This document shows positions 1 to 8,732 of a stretch of 64,000 bases of DNA, piece after piece. The translations under genes were made by a program, and so were the position numbers. Under the pieces are notes generated by a model. It did not search any database and was not told the DNA's origin. It worked only from the letters and a program-made list of their open reading frames with translations. This stretch comes from Rhodococcus pseudokoreensis (GTDB lineage: Bacteria; Actinomycetota; Actinomycetes; Mycobacteriales; Mycobacteriaceae): the NCBI RefSeq assembly GCF_017068395.1, contig NZ_CP070619.1:2914001-2978000 (forward strand), in the 5' to 3' direction. The stretch's first letter is position 1. The number at the start of each line of letters is the position of its first letter.

Positions 1-180
1 CAGCGGCAATTCCGGTTCAATCTCCCAGGCCGCGTGTCCCCCGCATCGCCGACAGAATTTCCCGGGCCAAAGCGGTCACTACGTCGGGTTTTACCTCGTA
101 AACATACTGTGCGTTCGCTCACTCGGGAGCCCCGGCGGTGCCGGATTCCGGGGGCGGGTGTCCAGCAACCGCCCCGAAAC

Positions 181-1380
181 CTACTCGTGCCAGACCGCGG
201 TGTTCCCGCCACGACGCTTGGCGGCATAGAGGGCGATGTCGGCGTGATGGAGCAACTCGTCGACCGTGCGAGCCGACGTGCTGTGCGCCATCCCCACACT
301 GATCGTCACGACGAGCAGTTCGTCGCCGACGTCGATCGGCGTCGTGATCGAGGCGAGCATCCGGTCGACCACGTCGTCGACAGCGAGTTGGTCGACGTCG
401 GGAAGGATCGCGACGAACTCGTCGCCGCCGAGCCTGCCCACCGCGGACGGTGCCCGCATGGCGTGCCGCAGATGCTCGGACACCGCCTGCAGGATGCGGT
501 CGCCGACGCGATGCCCCCGGGTGTCGTTGACCTCCTTGAACCCGTCCACGTCGAGGAACAACGCGACGGCAGGACCGACACCGGGCTCGAACAGGCGCTG
601 CAGGTGCTCGGTGATGGCAGCGCGATTAAGCAGTCCGGTGAGACTGTCGTGCGTGGCCTCGTGCAGAAGCAGAGCATGCGCCTCCTCCGCCCGCTTCTGG
701 GCGGTGACTTCCGCGGTGACGTCCCGGAAATGCACGACCAGCGCACCGGCGTCGGCCGCGGCGGTCACCTCGATCGTCGCCCCGGGCCAATACAACGAAT
801 CCACCCGGGTCTGCTGCTGCGTCCCGGTGGCGAGAACCTTGCGGCACAGTGCGTCGAAGTAGCTGCCCTGCGTTTCGGGGAGAACCTCGGTGACGACGCG
901 GCCGAGCAACTCGTCCCGCGACCGTCGCACGTGCCGCAGGCAGACGGAGTTGACGTAGATGATCCGAAGGTCCTCGTCGAGCGCCAAGAACCCCAGACCC
1001 ACCCGGTCGAGCAGCGACGCGAGTTGCGCGTCCCGGCCGGCCACGTGTCCGAGTTCGATGACGACCCCCGTCAACTCGACAGGGGCGCCGGACGGATCGG
1101 TGGTGACGTCGATGCTGCGGGTGAGGATGTACCGGGTCGACCGATCCGTCAGCACGATGCGGAACACGCATTCCGCGCCGACCGAACCGGCGGTGTCCCC
1201 GAACATGCGGCGCACCGTGCCGATGTCCTCGGAATGGATTCGCTCCCGCCACAATTCGAGCGGCGGCAGGGAACCGTCGTCCCCGAAGATCGCGGCGGCC
1301 TTCTCGTCCCACCACAAGGTTCCGTTCACGACGTCATACCGGACGATGCCCACCCCGAGGCGCGGAATGCCCAACGCCAT
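181..1380 (-). CDS. PAS/GGDEF diguanylate cyclase
   Basis: A 399-residue protein likely to make cyclic di-GMP from two GTP. The N-terminal 230 residues hold two PAS-like segments: the first contains LWWDEKAAAIFGDD, the second starts near DRVGLGFLALDEDLRIIYVN. Then come a short helix and a GGDEF domain beginning at HDSLTGLLNRAAI. The active-site GGDEF is intact at residues 318-322 inside GRLGGDEFVAI, so it should be catalytic. The RxxD inhibitory site normally five residues upstream is absent (RAPS is found), so product feedback is probably weak. No membrane segment or EAL domain is visible, which points to a soluble sensor of unknown signal. ATG start with GCGAGG upstream. The gene stands alone; the 180 bases beyond its 3' end show nothing recognisable. 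Confidence 0.9.
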   Translation of the reverse strand: MALGIPRLGVGIVRYDVVNGTLWWDEKAAAIFGDDGSLPPLELWRERIHSEDIGTVRRMFGDTAGSVGAECVFRIVLTDRSTRYILTRSIDVTTDPSGAPVELTGVVIELGHVAGRDAQLASLLDRVGLGFLALDEDLRIIYVNSVCLRHVRRSRDELLGRVVTEVLPETQGSYFDALCRKVLATGTQQQTRVDSLYWPGATIEVTAAADAGALVVHFRDVTAEVTAQKRAEEAHALLLHEATHDSLTGLLNRAAITEHLQRLFEPGVGPAVALFLDVDGFKEVNDTRGHRVGDRILQAVSEHLRHAMRAPSAVGRLGGDEFVAILPDVDQLAVDDVVDRMLASITTPIDVGDELLVVTISVGMAHSTSARTVDELLHHADIALYAAKRRGGNTAVWHE

Positions 1381-1459
1381 CAGAACCTCGCCGTCACCGT
1401 GATCGTCCCCCAGCCACTCGAAGATCCACCCTACTCACCACGGTGGCGGCAGCCACGCG

Positions 1460-2263
1460 TCAGTTGGCGAGGAATTCGAGCAGTACCTTGTTCACCACTT
1501 CGGGCTGTTCTAGGTAGCCGTAGTGCCCCACGTCGGGGATCTCGTAGTACCGGGCCGACGGGATCGCCTCGGCCACCTCACGCGACAGGTACGGCGGAAT
1601 CATCCTGTCGTCGGCGAAACCGACGGACAGGCACGGCGCCGTGATCGCCCGGTATGCCTGCCTGCGATCGAAGCTGCGGTCCATCTCCATCTGCGCGCGC
1701 ACGCCTTCCGACGTCCGGCCGCCGCTGAACTCGAACAGGTCGAGCCAGTCGCGGGCCGTGTGCGGGTCGACGAGCGACGCGGGCGACAGGTTCATCACGG
1801 CGGTCACCGCGGCCCGATACTTGGCGGGGAGTTCGACACCACTGTCGTGGAGGGCGCGCTCACCCTCGGTGAGGGTCTGCTGGAAGTAGTCCATGCGGGC
1901 GTGACCGGCGAGGAAGGCCGCTTTGAGCACGAGATCGGGGCGGGACAGGGCCAGTTCCTGCGCGACGCGGGCGCCCATCGAGGTGCCGACGACACGGGCC
2001 GGACCGCCGCCGAGGTGCTCGATCAGTCCCGCGGTGTCCGCGACGAGGTCGTCCATGGTGATTCCGTCGACGCTCTCACCGGACGGCGCGATGCCCCGGT
2101 TGTCGAACGTGCAGACGCGGTAGCCGGCGTCGACGAGCGCGGGGGTCTGATGCAGATCCCATACCCGTCCCGGGCTTCCGGTTCCCATGATGAGCACCAC
2201 TAAATCGCCGGATCCCTTGACCTGGTAATTCAGGGGGATCCCGTTGATCGTGGCGATCGTCAT
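1460..2263 (-). CDS. alpha/beta hydrolase
   Basis: A 267-residue alpha/beta hydrolase. It has a nucleophile elbow GTSMG with Ser95, a probable acid at Asp218 or Asp219 (GFADDR) and a catalytic His247 (DVGHYG). The oxyanion-hole region is MGTGSPGRVW near residues 27-35. An upstream in-frame start would add 42 residues, but the ATG at 2263 has a strong GGAAGGAAGG ribosome site and begins the conserved fold at once, so it was chosen. The gene is divergent from a formyltransferase gene and shares a promoter region with an iron-box-like sequence. A role in siderophore handling, such as ester hydrolysis, is possible but is inferred only from position. Substrate unknown. Confidence 0.85.
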   Translation of the reverse strand: MTIATINGIPLNYQVKGSGDLVVLIMGTGSPGRVWDLHQTPALVDAGYRVCTFDNRGIAPSGESVDGITMDDLVADTAGLIEHLGGGPARVVGTSMGARVAQELALSRPDLVLKAAFLAGHARMDYFQQTLTEGERALHDSGVELPAKYRAAVTAVMNLSPASLVDPHTARDWLDLFEFSGGRTSEGVRAQMEMDRSFDRRQAYRAITAPCLSVGFADDRMIPPYLSREVAEAIPSARYYEIPDVGHYGYLEQPEVVNKVLLEFLAN

Positions 2264-2299
2264 CTTGCCTTCCTTCCCTGGGCGGTCACACCGAAATAG

Positions 2300-2318
2300 A
2301 TTGGATAGCCTAAGCTGG
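2300..2318 (-). promoter_or_regulatory. Candidate IdeR/DmdR iron box
   Basis: On the minus strand this 19-mer reads CCAGCTTAGGCTATCCAAT and matches the consensus TTAGGTTAGGCTAACCTAA at 13 of 19 positions, including the central TTAGGCTA. It lies 37 bases before the hydrolase start and 56 bases before the formyltransferase TTG. It could therefore repress both genes when iron is plentiful. Confidence 0.55.
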
Positions 2319-2373
2319 CTTTGCTGCCGCTCGAAAGCGGCGCTGACCGACAAGCTCGTCCAGGAGGACCGCG

Positions 2374-3309
2374 TTGAGAGTCGCCACACTCGGATATCAA
2401 ACCTGGGGTCACCGTACCCTGCAGGCCCTGCTCCAGTCCGACCATGAGGTCGTCCTCGCGATCACCCACCCCAAGAGCGATCACGTCTACGAGCAGATGT
2501 GGGCGGACTCCGTCGCCGACCTCGCCACCGAGCACGGCGTGCCCGTGCACATCGCCACCAAGCCGGACGAGAACTTCAAGGCCGCCCTGAAGGAAGCCGA
2601 CCCGGACATCGTCGTCGCCAACAACTGGCGCACGTGGCTGCCGCGGGACGTCTTCGACTCTCCCCGCTACGGCACCCTCAACATTCACGATTCGCTCCTG
2701 CCCAAGTACACAGGATTCTCCCCGCTCATCTGGGCGCTCATCAACGGTGAGGAAGAAGTAGGCCTCACCGCGCACCTGATGGACGAGGAACTCGACGCCG
2801 GCGACATCGTTTTGCAGAGGTCGACACGGGTCGGGCCGACGGACACCGTCACCGATCTGTTCCACCGCACCGTCGACATGATCGGCCCGATCACGCTCGA
2901 CGCGCTCGCACTGATCGAGTCCGGTCGCACGGACTGGACGCCGCAGGACCGCTCGCAGGCCACGTTCTTCCACAAGCGTGCCCCCGAAGACAGTCTCATC
3001 GACTGGACGTGGCCCGCCGACGCCATCGAACGCCTCGTCCGCGCGCAGTCCGACCCGTACCCGAACGCCTTCACCCATTTCAAGGGTCAGCGTGTCCGGG
3101 TTCTGAAGGCAGCCGTATCCGAAGGAAATTACGGTGGAACGCCCGGGCGTGTCTTCATCCACGAAGGCGACGGAATGGTCATCGTTGCCGGACCCGACGC
3201 CCGCACCGGACAGAACAAGGGCCTCAAGATCCAGCGCGTCCGCCTCGACGACGGCACCGAACTCGCCGGGACCGACTTCTTCCCCCACGGCGGCGGCTAC
3301 CTGAGCTGA
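2374..3309 (+). CDS. Formyltransferase, probable N-hydroxyornithine/amino-sugar type
   Basis: A 311-residue enzyme of the 10-formyltetrahydrofolate-dependent formyltransferase family. The catalytic Asn103-Ile-His105 sits in TLNIHDSLLPKYTG, and the catalytic Asp141 lies in the block before GDIV; the spacing fits methionyl-tRNA formyltransferase (N106/H108/D144 in E. coli). It lacks the PRWRGAAP-type tRNA-enzyme loop, having KYTGFSPLIW instead. It stands next to exporter genes rather than def or rsmB, so a small-molecule substrate is more likely. With the iron box and ABC exporters nearby, delta-N-hydroxyornithine formylation for a rhodochelin-like siderophore is the best guess. A C-terminal FMT-like domain follows residue 210. 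TTG start with AGGAGG seven bases upstream. No peptide synthetase lies in this window. Confidence 0.75.
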   Translation: MRVATLGYQTWGHRTLQALLQSDHEVVLAITHPKSDHVYEQMWADSVADLATEHGVPVHIATKPDENFKAALKEADPDIVVANNWRTWLPRDVFDSPRYGTLNIHDSLLPKYTGFSPLIWALINGEEEVGLTAHLMDEELDAGDIVLQRSTRVGPTDTVTDLFHRTVDMIGPITLDALALIESGRTDWTPQDRSQATFFHKRAPEDSLIDWTWPADAIERLVRAQSDPYPNAFTHFKGQRVRVLKAAVSEGNYGGTPGRVFIHEGDGMVIVAGPDARTGQNKGLKIQRVRLDDGTELAGTDFFPHGGGYLS

Positions 3310-3335
3310 CCGTCCCGTCCGTCACTACCCGGGTT

Positions 3336-5084
3336 TTACCGACCCTCCCACGCCGACCACAGCTCGGCGTAGCGTCCGCCGGCCGCGACGAGCCGGGTGT
3401 GCGGACCTTCCTCGACGATCCGGCCGTGTTCCAGGACGACCACCCGATCGGCGGCAGCCGCCTGCGTCAGCCGGTGGGCCACCACCAGCGTCGTGCGACC
3501 GCGGGTCGCGGCCTCCGCCGACGCCTCGAGTTCCCGCGCACCCGCGCTGCCCGCTTCGGCTGTCGCCTCGTCCAGGATCGCGACCGCCGGGTTCGCGAGG
3601 ACGAGTCGGGCCAGAGCCAGTTGCTGGGCCTGGGCGGCGGTCAACTCGTGTCCGCCCTCCCCGACCACGGTCTGGACGCCGTCGTCCAGAGCGGTCACCC
3701 AGCCGTCGGCGCCGACGGCCTTCAACGCCATCGCCGCGTCCTCCTCGGACGCGTCGGGTGCCGCGAGCCGCAGGTCGTCGATCAGCGGTCCGGCGAACAC
3801 GTGGACTTCCTGGCTGACGATGGCGACCCGGCGACGGAGGTCGCCCGGCTCGAGGTCCGCCAACGCGGTTCCGCCGATCCGCACCGATCCCGCCGTGGGG
3901 ACGATCGACCCGGCCGCGATCGCCGCGACCGTCGTCTTGCCCGCCCCGGTCGAGCCGACGAGGGCGACGCGTTCACCGGATTTCACGTGCAGGCTGATGC
4001 CGTGCACCACCTCGTGGCTGCCGTCGTAGCTGTGGCGGACGCCGTCGAGTTCGAGCGTCGCGTCCGTGTTCTCCCCGGCGGCGGCGGTCCCGGCGGAGGA
4101 TTCGTCGTCGAGGTCGACGACACCGACGAGTCGCGCCAGGCTCGCGCCGGCCGACTGCACCTCGTCGAACGTGTACATCAGCATGCCGATCGGATTGAAC
4201 AACCGGTGGAAGAGCAGCGCCGCGGTGGTGGTCTGGCCGACGGTGACGATGTCCGCGTTCACCAGGGCGAACCCGGCGGCGAGGATGGTGGCCAGCCCCA
4301 CGAACTCGGCCCGGTTGCCGCGTCCCGCGAACCGGGTGAACAGCGCGAAGACGCCGACGGACAGGTCGCGGGCCTTCTCCGACGCACCGTTGATCTGATC
4401 GAGGTGGCTGTCTTCGAGGCCGTAGGCGCGCACCGTCCGGGCACCCTGCATGCTGCTGATCAGGGCCTGCGAACGCTCTCCCATCGCGACGCGTTCGGCG
4501 GCGTACACCGGCGCCGACCGCGGCAGGTACCAGCGCATCGCCAGCGCGTACATCGGCAGCGCCACCATGCCCGCGAGCCCGAGCCGCCAGTCGATGCCGA
4601 GCATCGTGACCATGCTCAGCACCACCAGCAGGACTGCCGTGACGAGGTTGGGGACCACGTCGGTGACGGCCTTGCCGATCACCGCGACGTCGTCGCCGAC
4701 GCGCGACAGCAGGTCGCCCTTGCCGACGCGTTCGACTGTGTGGATCGGCAGCCGGAGCGCGCGATCGACGGTGCGCTCGCGCAGGTCCGCCAGGATTCCC
4801 TCGCCGAGACTGCGGATCAGGTACGACGCGAACCCGGCGCACAGTCCGCCGATCACCGCGGCGGACGCGATCACCGCGACCACCCAGCCGATGGTGGACG
4901 GCGGCGCACCGTCCTGGACGCGGTCGACGAGGACGCCGAAGACGTAGACGGGGACCAGCGCCATGCCTGCCGCGACAGCCGCCACCAGCAGGGTGAACAC
5001 GCTCCGGCCGCGGCGCCGTCCCAGCTCGGTCCTCAGCCACGCCCAGGTGTCGCGCGCGTTCGCGATGGGAAGCAGTTCACTCAT
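3336..5084 (-). CDS. ABC exporter half-transporter, catalytic-type NBD
   Basis: A 582-residue fused ABC half-transporter: six-helix membrane domain (about residues 25-310), then an ATPase domain. Walker A is GSTGAGKT (377-384), Q-loop Gln is residue 425, Walker B with catalytic glutamate is AVAILDEAT (Asp505, Glu506), and the H-loop is His537. Its signature is degenerate: LTAAQ at 481-485 instead of LSGGQ. The partner encoded upstream has the opposite pattern, so the two should form a heterodimer with a single competent ATP site. The ATG overlaps the partner's stop as ATGA, indicating translational coupling. With a divergent formyltransferase and iron-box-like sites around, siderophore export is plausible, but the substrate is not shown. 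Confidence 0.88.
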   Translation of the reverse strand: MSELLPIANARDTWAWLRTELGRRRGRSVFTLLVAAVAAGMALVPVYVFGVLVDRVQDGAPPSTIGWVVAVIASAAVIGGLCAGFASYLIRSLGEGILADLRERTVDRALRLPIHTVERVGKGDLLSRVGDDVAVIGKAVTDVVPNLVTAVLLVVLSMVTMLGIDWRLGLAGMVALPMYALAMRWYLPRSAPVYAAERVAMGERSQALISSMQGARTVRAYGLEDSHLDQINGASEKARDLSVGVFALFTRFAGRGNRAEFVGLATILAAGFALVNADIVTVGQTTTAALLFHRLFNPIGMLMYTFDEVQSAGASLARLVGVVDLDDESSAGTAAAGENTDATLELDGVRHSYDGSHEVVHGISLHVKSGERVALVGSTGAGKTTVAAIAAGSIVPTAGSVRIGGTALADLEPGDLRRRVAIVSQEVHVFAGPLIDDLRLAAPDASEEDAAMALKAVGADGWVTALDDGVQTVVGEGGHELTAAQAQQLALARLVLANPAVAILDEATAEAGSAGARELEASAEAATRGRTTLVVAHRLTQAAAADRVVVLEHGRIVEEGPHTRLVAAGGRYAELWSAWEGR

Positions 5085-6811
5085 CGCAGGACCGCCTGAC
5101 GGTAGTTCGCGTTCTCGGTGGCCAGTTGCGAGTGGGTGCCCTCGCCGGCCACCGTTCCGTCGTCGAGCACGACGACGCGGTCGGTGACGGACAGCAGCGC
5201 GGGGCTACTCGTGATGAGGATCGTGGTCTGACGGTTCGCGACCGTCGGAGACGTCGGATCCAACGCAGCCGTGCGGTGGCGCAGGTCCGCGATTCCGCCT
5301 GCGATCGTGTGTTCGGTGACGGCGTCCACCGCCGTCGTCGGATCGTGGAGCACCATCACCGGTGACTGCGCCACCAGTGCGCGGGCCAGGGCGACGCGCT
5401 GCCGTTGACCGCCGGACAGCGAGGACCCGCGGTCGGCGACCTCGTGGTCGAGCCCCTCGGGGTGTGCTTCGACGACGTCGACCGCCGCGGACGCGGACAG
5501 CGCCGCGTGCACCTCGGACGCCGTGGCGCCGGGCCTGCCCGCGGTCACGTTCGACGCGACGGTTCCGGAGAACAGGTCGCCGTTGTGGGGTTCGACGAGC
5601 AGTGTCCGGCGGGCGTGCGAAAGATCCGCGTCCGACAGCCGGACCCCGCCCACCGTCAGTTCGCCGTCGTAGCGGTCGGGCGGCACCTGCCCGGACAGCA
5701 GCGCGGCCAGCGCCTCGGCATCCTGCGGGCGGTACGCGACGACGCCGAGCAGTTCGCCGGGGGTGACCCGGAGGTCCAGTCCGCTCAGGGACCGGTAGGA
5801 CACGCCGGTGAGGCTGAGTTCGCTGCCGTCGAGTGTCCGGCCCGACCCGGCGGGCAGCAGGGGTTCCGCGTCCAGGACGAGTGCGAGGCGGTCCGCCGAC
5901 GCGCGGGCGAGGGCCAGGAACCCGGGCAGGCCGGCGAGAACGCCGAGCGGTTCGATGAAGAACTGGGACAATCCGACGACGGTGATCAGCTCGCCGATGG
6001 TGATGCGGCCCTCGAGCGCGAACCAGCCCGCGAAACCCGCGACCCCGACGGCGAGGAGTGCGCTGACGGTCATCGACACCCCGGCGAACACGGCGGAACT
6101 CTTCGCCGTGTGCAGAGTGGCGCCGAGCGCGTCGCGGCTGGCCGCGCGGTACCGGCGCGACGCCGACACCTCGGCGCCGATCCCGCGCAGGGGGCGGAGC
6201 CCGCTCACGAGGTCGGTGGCCATCGCGGACGCCCGCGCGACCGCCGCCTGCTGGTCGGTGGCGCGGCGGGTGATCAGCGGCGCCGCGAGTTGGAGCAGAC
6301 CGAGGATGACGGGGGTGCCGATCAGGACGGCGAGGCCGAGAGGCACGTCGATCAGCAGCAGTGCGATCGCGGATCCGATCGCCGCGGTGAGGGCCGCGGC
6401 GGCGCGCGGGGTGATGTCCGCGATCCAGGCCGCGCGGTCGGCGTCCGACGTCGACACGGACAGCAGCTCACCCGCGCGCAGGTCGGTGCGCACTCCCCGC
6501 GGGTCGAGGATGCGGTGCGCAACCTCCATCCGCAGCTGGTGGGCCTCGTTCTGCATCGCCACGACGATGAAACGCGCACCGTAGCGCCAGGCCGCGGTGA
6601 GCACCAGGAACAGCAGTGCGAGGGCGCACAGCCACACCGCGAGAGCGAATACGTCGCCGGTCGCGACGGCCCGGTCGACGATCACACCGATCGAGATCGG
6701 GACCAGCGTCTCGGCTACCTGATGCAGGCAGACGAGTACGGTGCCGATCCCCAGCCGACCCCTGTTTCGCACCAGGGTGCGACGCAGAATTGCGGTGCCA
6801 CCAGTCTTCAC
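5081..6811 (-). CDS. ABC exporter half-transporter, degenerate NBD
   Basis: Partner half-transporter of about 576 residues: membrane domain first, ATPase domain in the last 240. The ATPase domain keeps a perfect LSGGQRQR signature, but almost everything else is lost. The Walker A region reads GVVAYRPQDAEA with no GxxGxGK, the Q-loop position is Glu (LLVEPHNGD), Walker B reads VMVLHDPTT (His for Asp, Asp for Glu), and the H-loop His is replaced (ITSSPALL). This is the expected complement of the downstream gene, whose Walker motifs are intact and signature degenerate. The frame opens at a GTG at 6850. The GTG at 6811, with TTGGGAG just upstream, is preferred because an iron-box-like sequence at 6855-6873 would otherwise nearly touch the start. 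Confidence 0.82.
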   Translation of the reverse strand: MKTGGTAILRRTLVRNRGRLGIGTVLVCLHQVAETLVPISIGVIVDRAVATGDVFALAVWLCALALLFLVLTAAWRYGARFIVVAMQNEAHQLRMEVAHRILDPRGVRTDLRAGELLSVSTSDADRAAWIADITPRAAAALTAAIGSAIALLLIDVPLGLAVLIGTPVILGLLQLAAPLITRRATDQQAAVARASAMATDLVSGLRPLRGIGAEVSASRRYRAASRDALGATLHTAKSSAVFAGVSMTVSALLAVGVAGFAGWFALEGRITIGELITVVGLSQFFIEPLGVLAGLPGFLALARASADRLALVLDAEPLLPAGSGRTLDGSELSLTGVSYRSLSGLDLRVTPGELLGVVAYRPQDAEALAALLSGQVPPDRYDGELTVGGVRLSDADLSHARRTLLVEPHNGDLFSGTVASNVTAGRPGATASEVHAALSASAAVDVVEAHPEGLDHEVADRGSSLSGGQRQRVALARALVAQSPVMVLHDPTTAVDAVTEHTIAGGIADLRHRTAALDPTSPTVANRQTTILITSSPALLSVTDRVVVLDDGTVAGEGTHSQLATENANYRQAVLR

Positions 6812-6854
6812 GCGCGTAACTCCCAACGCCGACGCTTCCCCACCCACCACAAAG

Positions 6855-6873
6855 TAAGCAGACCCTAACTAGA
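6855..6873 (-). promoter_or_regulatory. Weak candidate iron box
   Basis: The minus-strand sequence TCTAGTTAGGGTCTGCTTA matches the 19-bp IdeR consensus at about 11 positions, with the TTAGG half-site intact. It sits 44 bases upstream of the preferred GTG of the ABC exporter pair. It is weaker than the site at 2300 and is called mainly because the same block already shows one. Confidence 0.3.
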
Positions 6874-6977
6874 AGAACCCTAATCGATGGGCAACTAGCG
6901 TTGACATGCCCGGTTCTCATAGAGTCGCCGATACGAACTACTGCGCGTGACGCAGCAGCAAGCCCGAGAGGACAAAG

Positions 6978-7151
6978 ATGGCCGCGAAGACGACCGCCGA
7001 AAACGACATCGCGGACGAGGATCTCGAACCCCTAGCCGACGAGACCGCCCGCCAGGCCCAGCGCGTTGTCGCTGCATACGCCGAAGATGCCGACGAGTGC
7101 AGAATGCTGCTCTCCATGCTCGGAATCGGACCCACCACCAAGCTCGACTGA
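6978..7151 (+). CDS. Small conserved protein upstream of otsA
   Basis: A 57-residue, acidic, mostly helical protein starting MAAKTTAENDIADEDLEPL and ending GIGPTTKLD. It is too short for ordinary ORF calling. A GAGAGGACAAAG ribosome site precedes the ATG, and 33 bases separate its stop from the otsA GTG, so the two are probably cotranscribed. M. tuberculosis has a similarly small gene (Rv3489) directly before otsA (Rv3490), so position and size support a real gene. Function unknown. No signal peptide, Cys motif or membrane segment is seen. Confidence 0.7.
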   Translation: MAAKTTAENDIADEDLEPLADETARQAQRVVAAYAEDADECRMLLSMLGIGPTTKLD

Positions 7152-7184
7152 TAATTTCATCCACTTCGACTGCGAAGGAAGCCC

Positions 7185-8732
7185 GTGGCTGCCAGTTCGG
7201 AATCGTCAGCATCGTCATCACGCTCGACTTCTGATCCGGTTTCCGGGCAAGCCGACTTCGTCGTCGTCGCGAACCGGCTCCCCGTCGACCTCGAACGACT
7301 TCCGGACGGCACCACCCGCTGGAAGCGCAGCCCCGGTGGCCTCGTCACCGCGCTCGAGCCGATCCTGCGCCGCAACAAGGGCGCATGGGTCGGCTGGGCG
7401 GGGGTCCCGGACGCCGAGCTCGATCCCGTGGTCGAGGACGATCTCGAGCTGTACCCCGTTCCGCTGAGCGCCGCGGAGATCGCCGACTACTACGAGGGCT
7501 TCTCCAACGCCACCCTGTGGCCGCTGTACCACGACGTCATCGTCAAGCCCGAATACAACCGCGCCTGGTGGAACGCCTACGTCGAGGTCAACCGGCGTTT
7601 CGCGGAGGCCACGTCGAAGGCTGCCGCGCAGGGCGCCACCGTGTGGATCCAGGACTACCAGCTGCAGCTCGTCCCGAAGATGCTGCGGATGCTCCGACCC
7701 GACCTCACCATCGGGTTCTTCCTGCACATTCCGTTCCCGCCGGTGGAACTGTTCATGCAGATGCCGTGGCGCACCGAGATCATCGAGGGCCTGCTCGGCG
7801 CCGACCTGATCGGGTTCCACCTCCCGGGCGGCGCCCAGAACTTCCTCTACCTGGCCCGCAAACTCGCCGGCCAGCAGACGTCCCGCGGCAACGTTGGCGT
7901 CCGTTCCAAGCTGGGCGTCGTGCAGGTGGGTTTCCGCACGGTCCGCGTCGGCGCGTTCCCGATCTCCATCGACTCGGGGCAGTTGGACGAGCAGTCCCGG
8001 TCCAAGTCCATCCGGGACCGCGCCAGGAAGATCCGTAAGGAACTGGGCAATCCCAAACACATCATGCTCGGCGTCGACCGCCTCGATTACACGAAGGGCA
8101 TCGACGTCCGCCTCGCCGCGTTGCACGAACTGCTCGACGAAAACCGCGTCGACCCCGCCGACACCGTGCTCGTGCAACTCGCGACCCCCAGCCGTGAACG
8201 CGTGGAGAGCTACGTCCACATGCGCGGCGAGATCGAGCAGTCGGTGTCGCGGATCAACGGCGAGTACGGCGAGGTCGGCAGGCCCGTCGTGCACTACATC
8301 CACCGGCCCATCCCCCGCGACGAACTGATCGCGTTCTTCGTCGCCGCCGACGTGATGCTGGTGACCCCGCTGCGGGACGGCATGAATCTGGTCGCCAAGG
8401 AGTACGTGGCGTGCCGGAGCGATCTCGGCGGCGCGCTGCTGCTCAGCGAGTTCACCGGCGCGGCCGCCGAACTGCGCCAGGCGTTCCTGTGCAATCCGCA
8501 CGATCTCGACAGCGTCAAGGACGCGATGGCGCAGGCCCTGAACCAGCCGAAGGAGGACGGCCGACGCCACATGCGGGCCCTGCGCAGGCAGGTCCTCGCA
8601 CACGACGTCGACCGGTGGGCGCGATCCTTCCTCGACGCCCTCGCGCACGGCGGCGCCGCGGGCCCCGCACTGATCGCTCCCGCCGAGGCTTCCGAGTCCG
8701 ACTACACCGAGGACGCCACCGGGGACAACTGA
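7185..8732 (+). CDS. otsA: Trehalose-6-phosphate synthase
   Basis: A 515-residue retaining GT20 glycosyltransferase that joins NDP-glucose and glucose-6-phosphate to make trehalose-6-phosphate in the cytosol. Family motifs appear in order: VVANRLPVD near residue 26, [52 protein letters not shown] and [15 protein letters not shown] start with GAAGGA upstream. The first 22 residues are a Ser-rich tail absent from E. coli OtsA. No otsB phosphatase lies beside it. Its position next to the mce4 operon is the same as in mycobacteria. The last 31 bases overlap the 3' end of the convergent SDR gene. Confidence 0.95.
   Translation: MAASSESSASSSRSTSDPVSGQADFVVVANRLPVDLERLPDGTTRWKRSPGGLVTALEPILRRNKGAWVGWAGVPDAELDPVVEDDLELYPVPLSAAEIADYYEGFSNATLWPLYHDVIVKPEYNRAWWNAYVEVNRRFAEATSKAAAQGATVWIQDYQLQLVPKMLRMLRPDLTIGFFLHIPFPPVELFMQMPWRTEIIEGLLGADLIGFHLPGGAQNFLYLARKLAGQQTSRGNVGVRSKLGVVQVGFRTVRVGAFPISIDSGQLDEQSRSKSIRDRARKIRKELGNPKHIMLGVDRLDYTKGIDVRLAALHELLDENRVDPADTVLVQLATPSRERVESYVHMRGEIEQSVSRINGEYGEVGRPVVHYIHRPIPRDELIAFFVAADVMLVTPLRDGMNLVAKEYVACRSDLGGALLLSEFTGAAAELRQAFLCNPHDLDSVKDAMAQALNQPKEDGRRHMRALRRQVLAHDVDRWARSFLDALAHGGAAGPALIAPAEASESDYTEDATGDN

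Noticed and set aside
1..180. Gene fragment at the left edge
   Set aside because: No start or domain found; the only open frames are low-complexity shadows.
34..1644. Long rightward open frame over the diguanylate cyclase gene
   Set aside because: Shadow of high-GC coding on the other strand; its translation is low-complexity Arg/Pro/His without any conserved motif.
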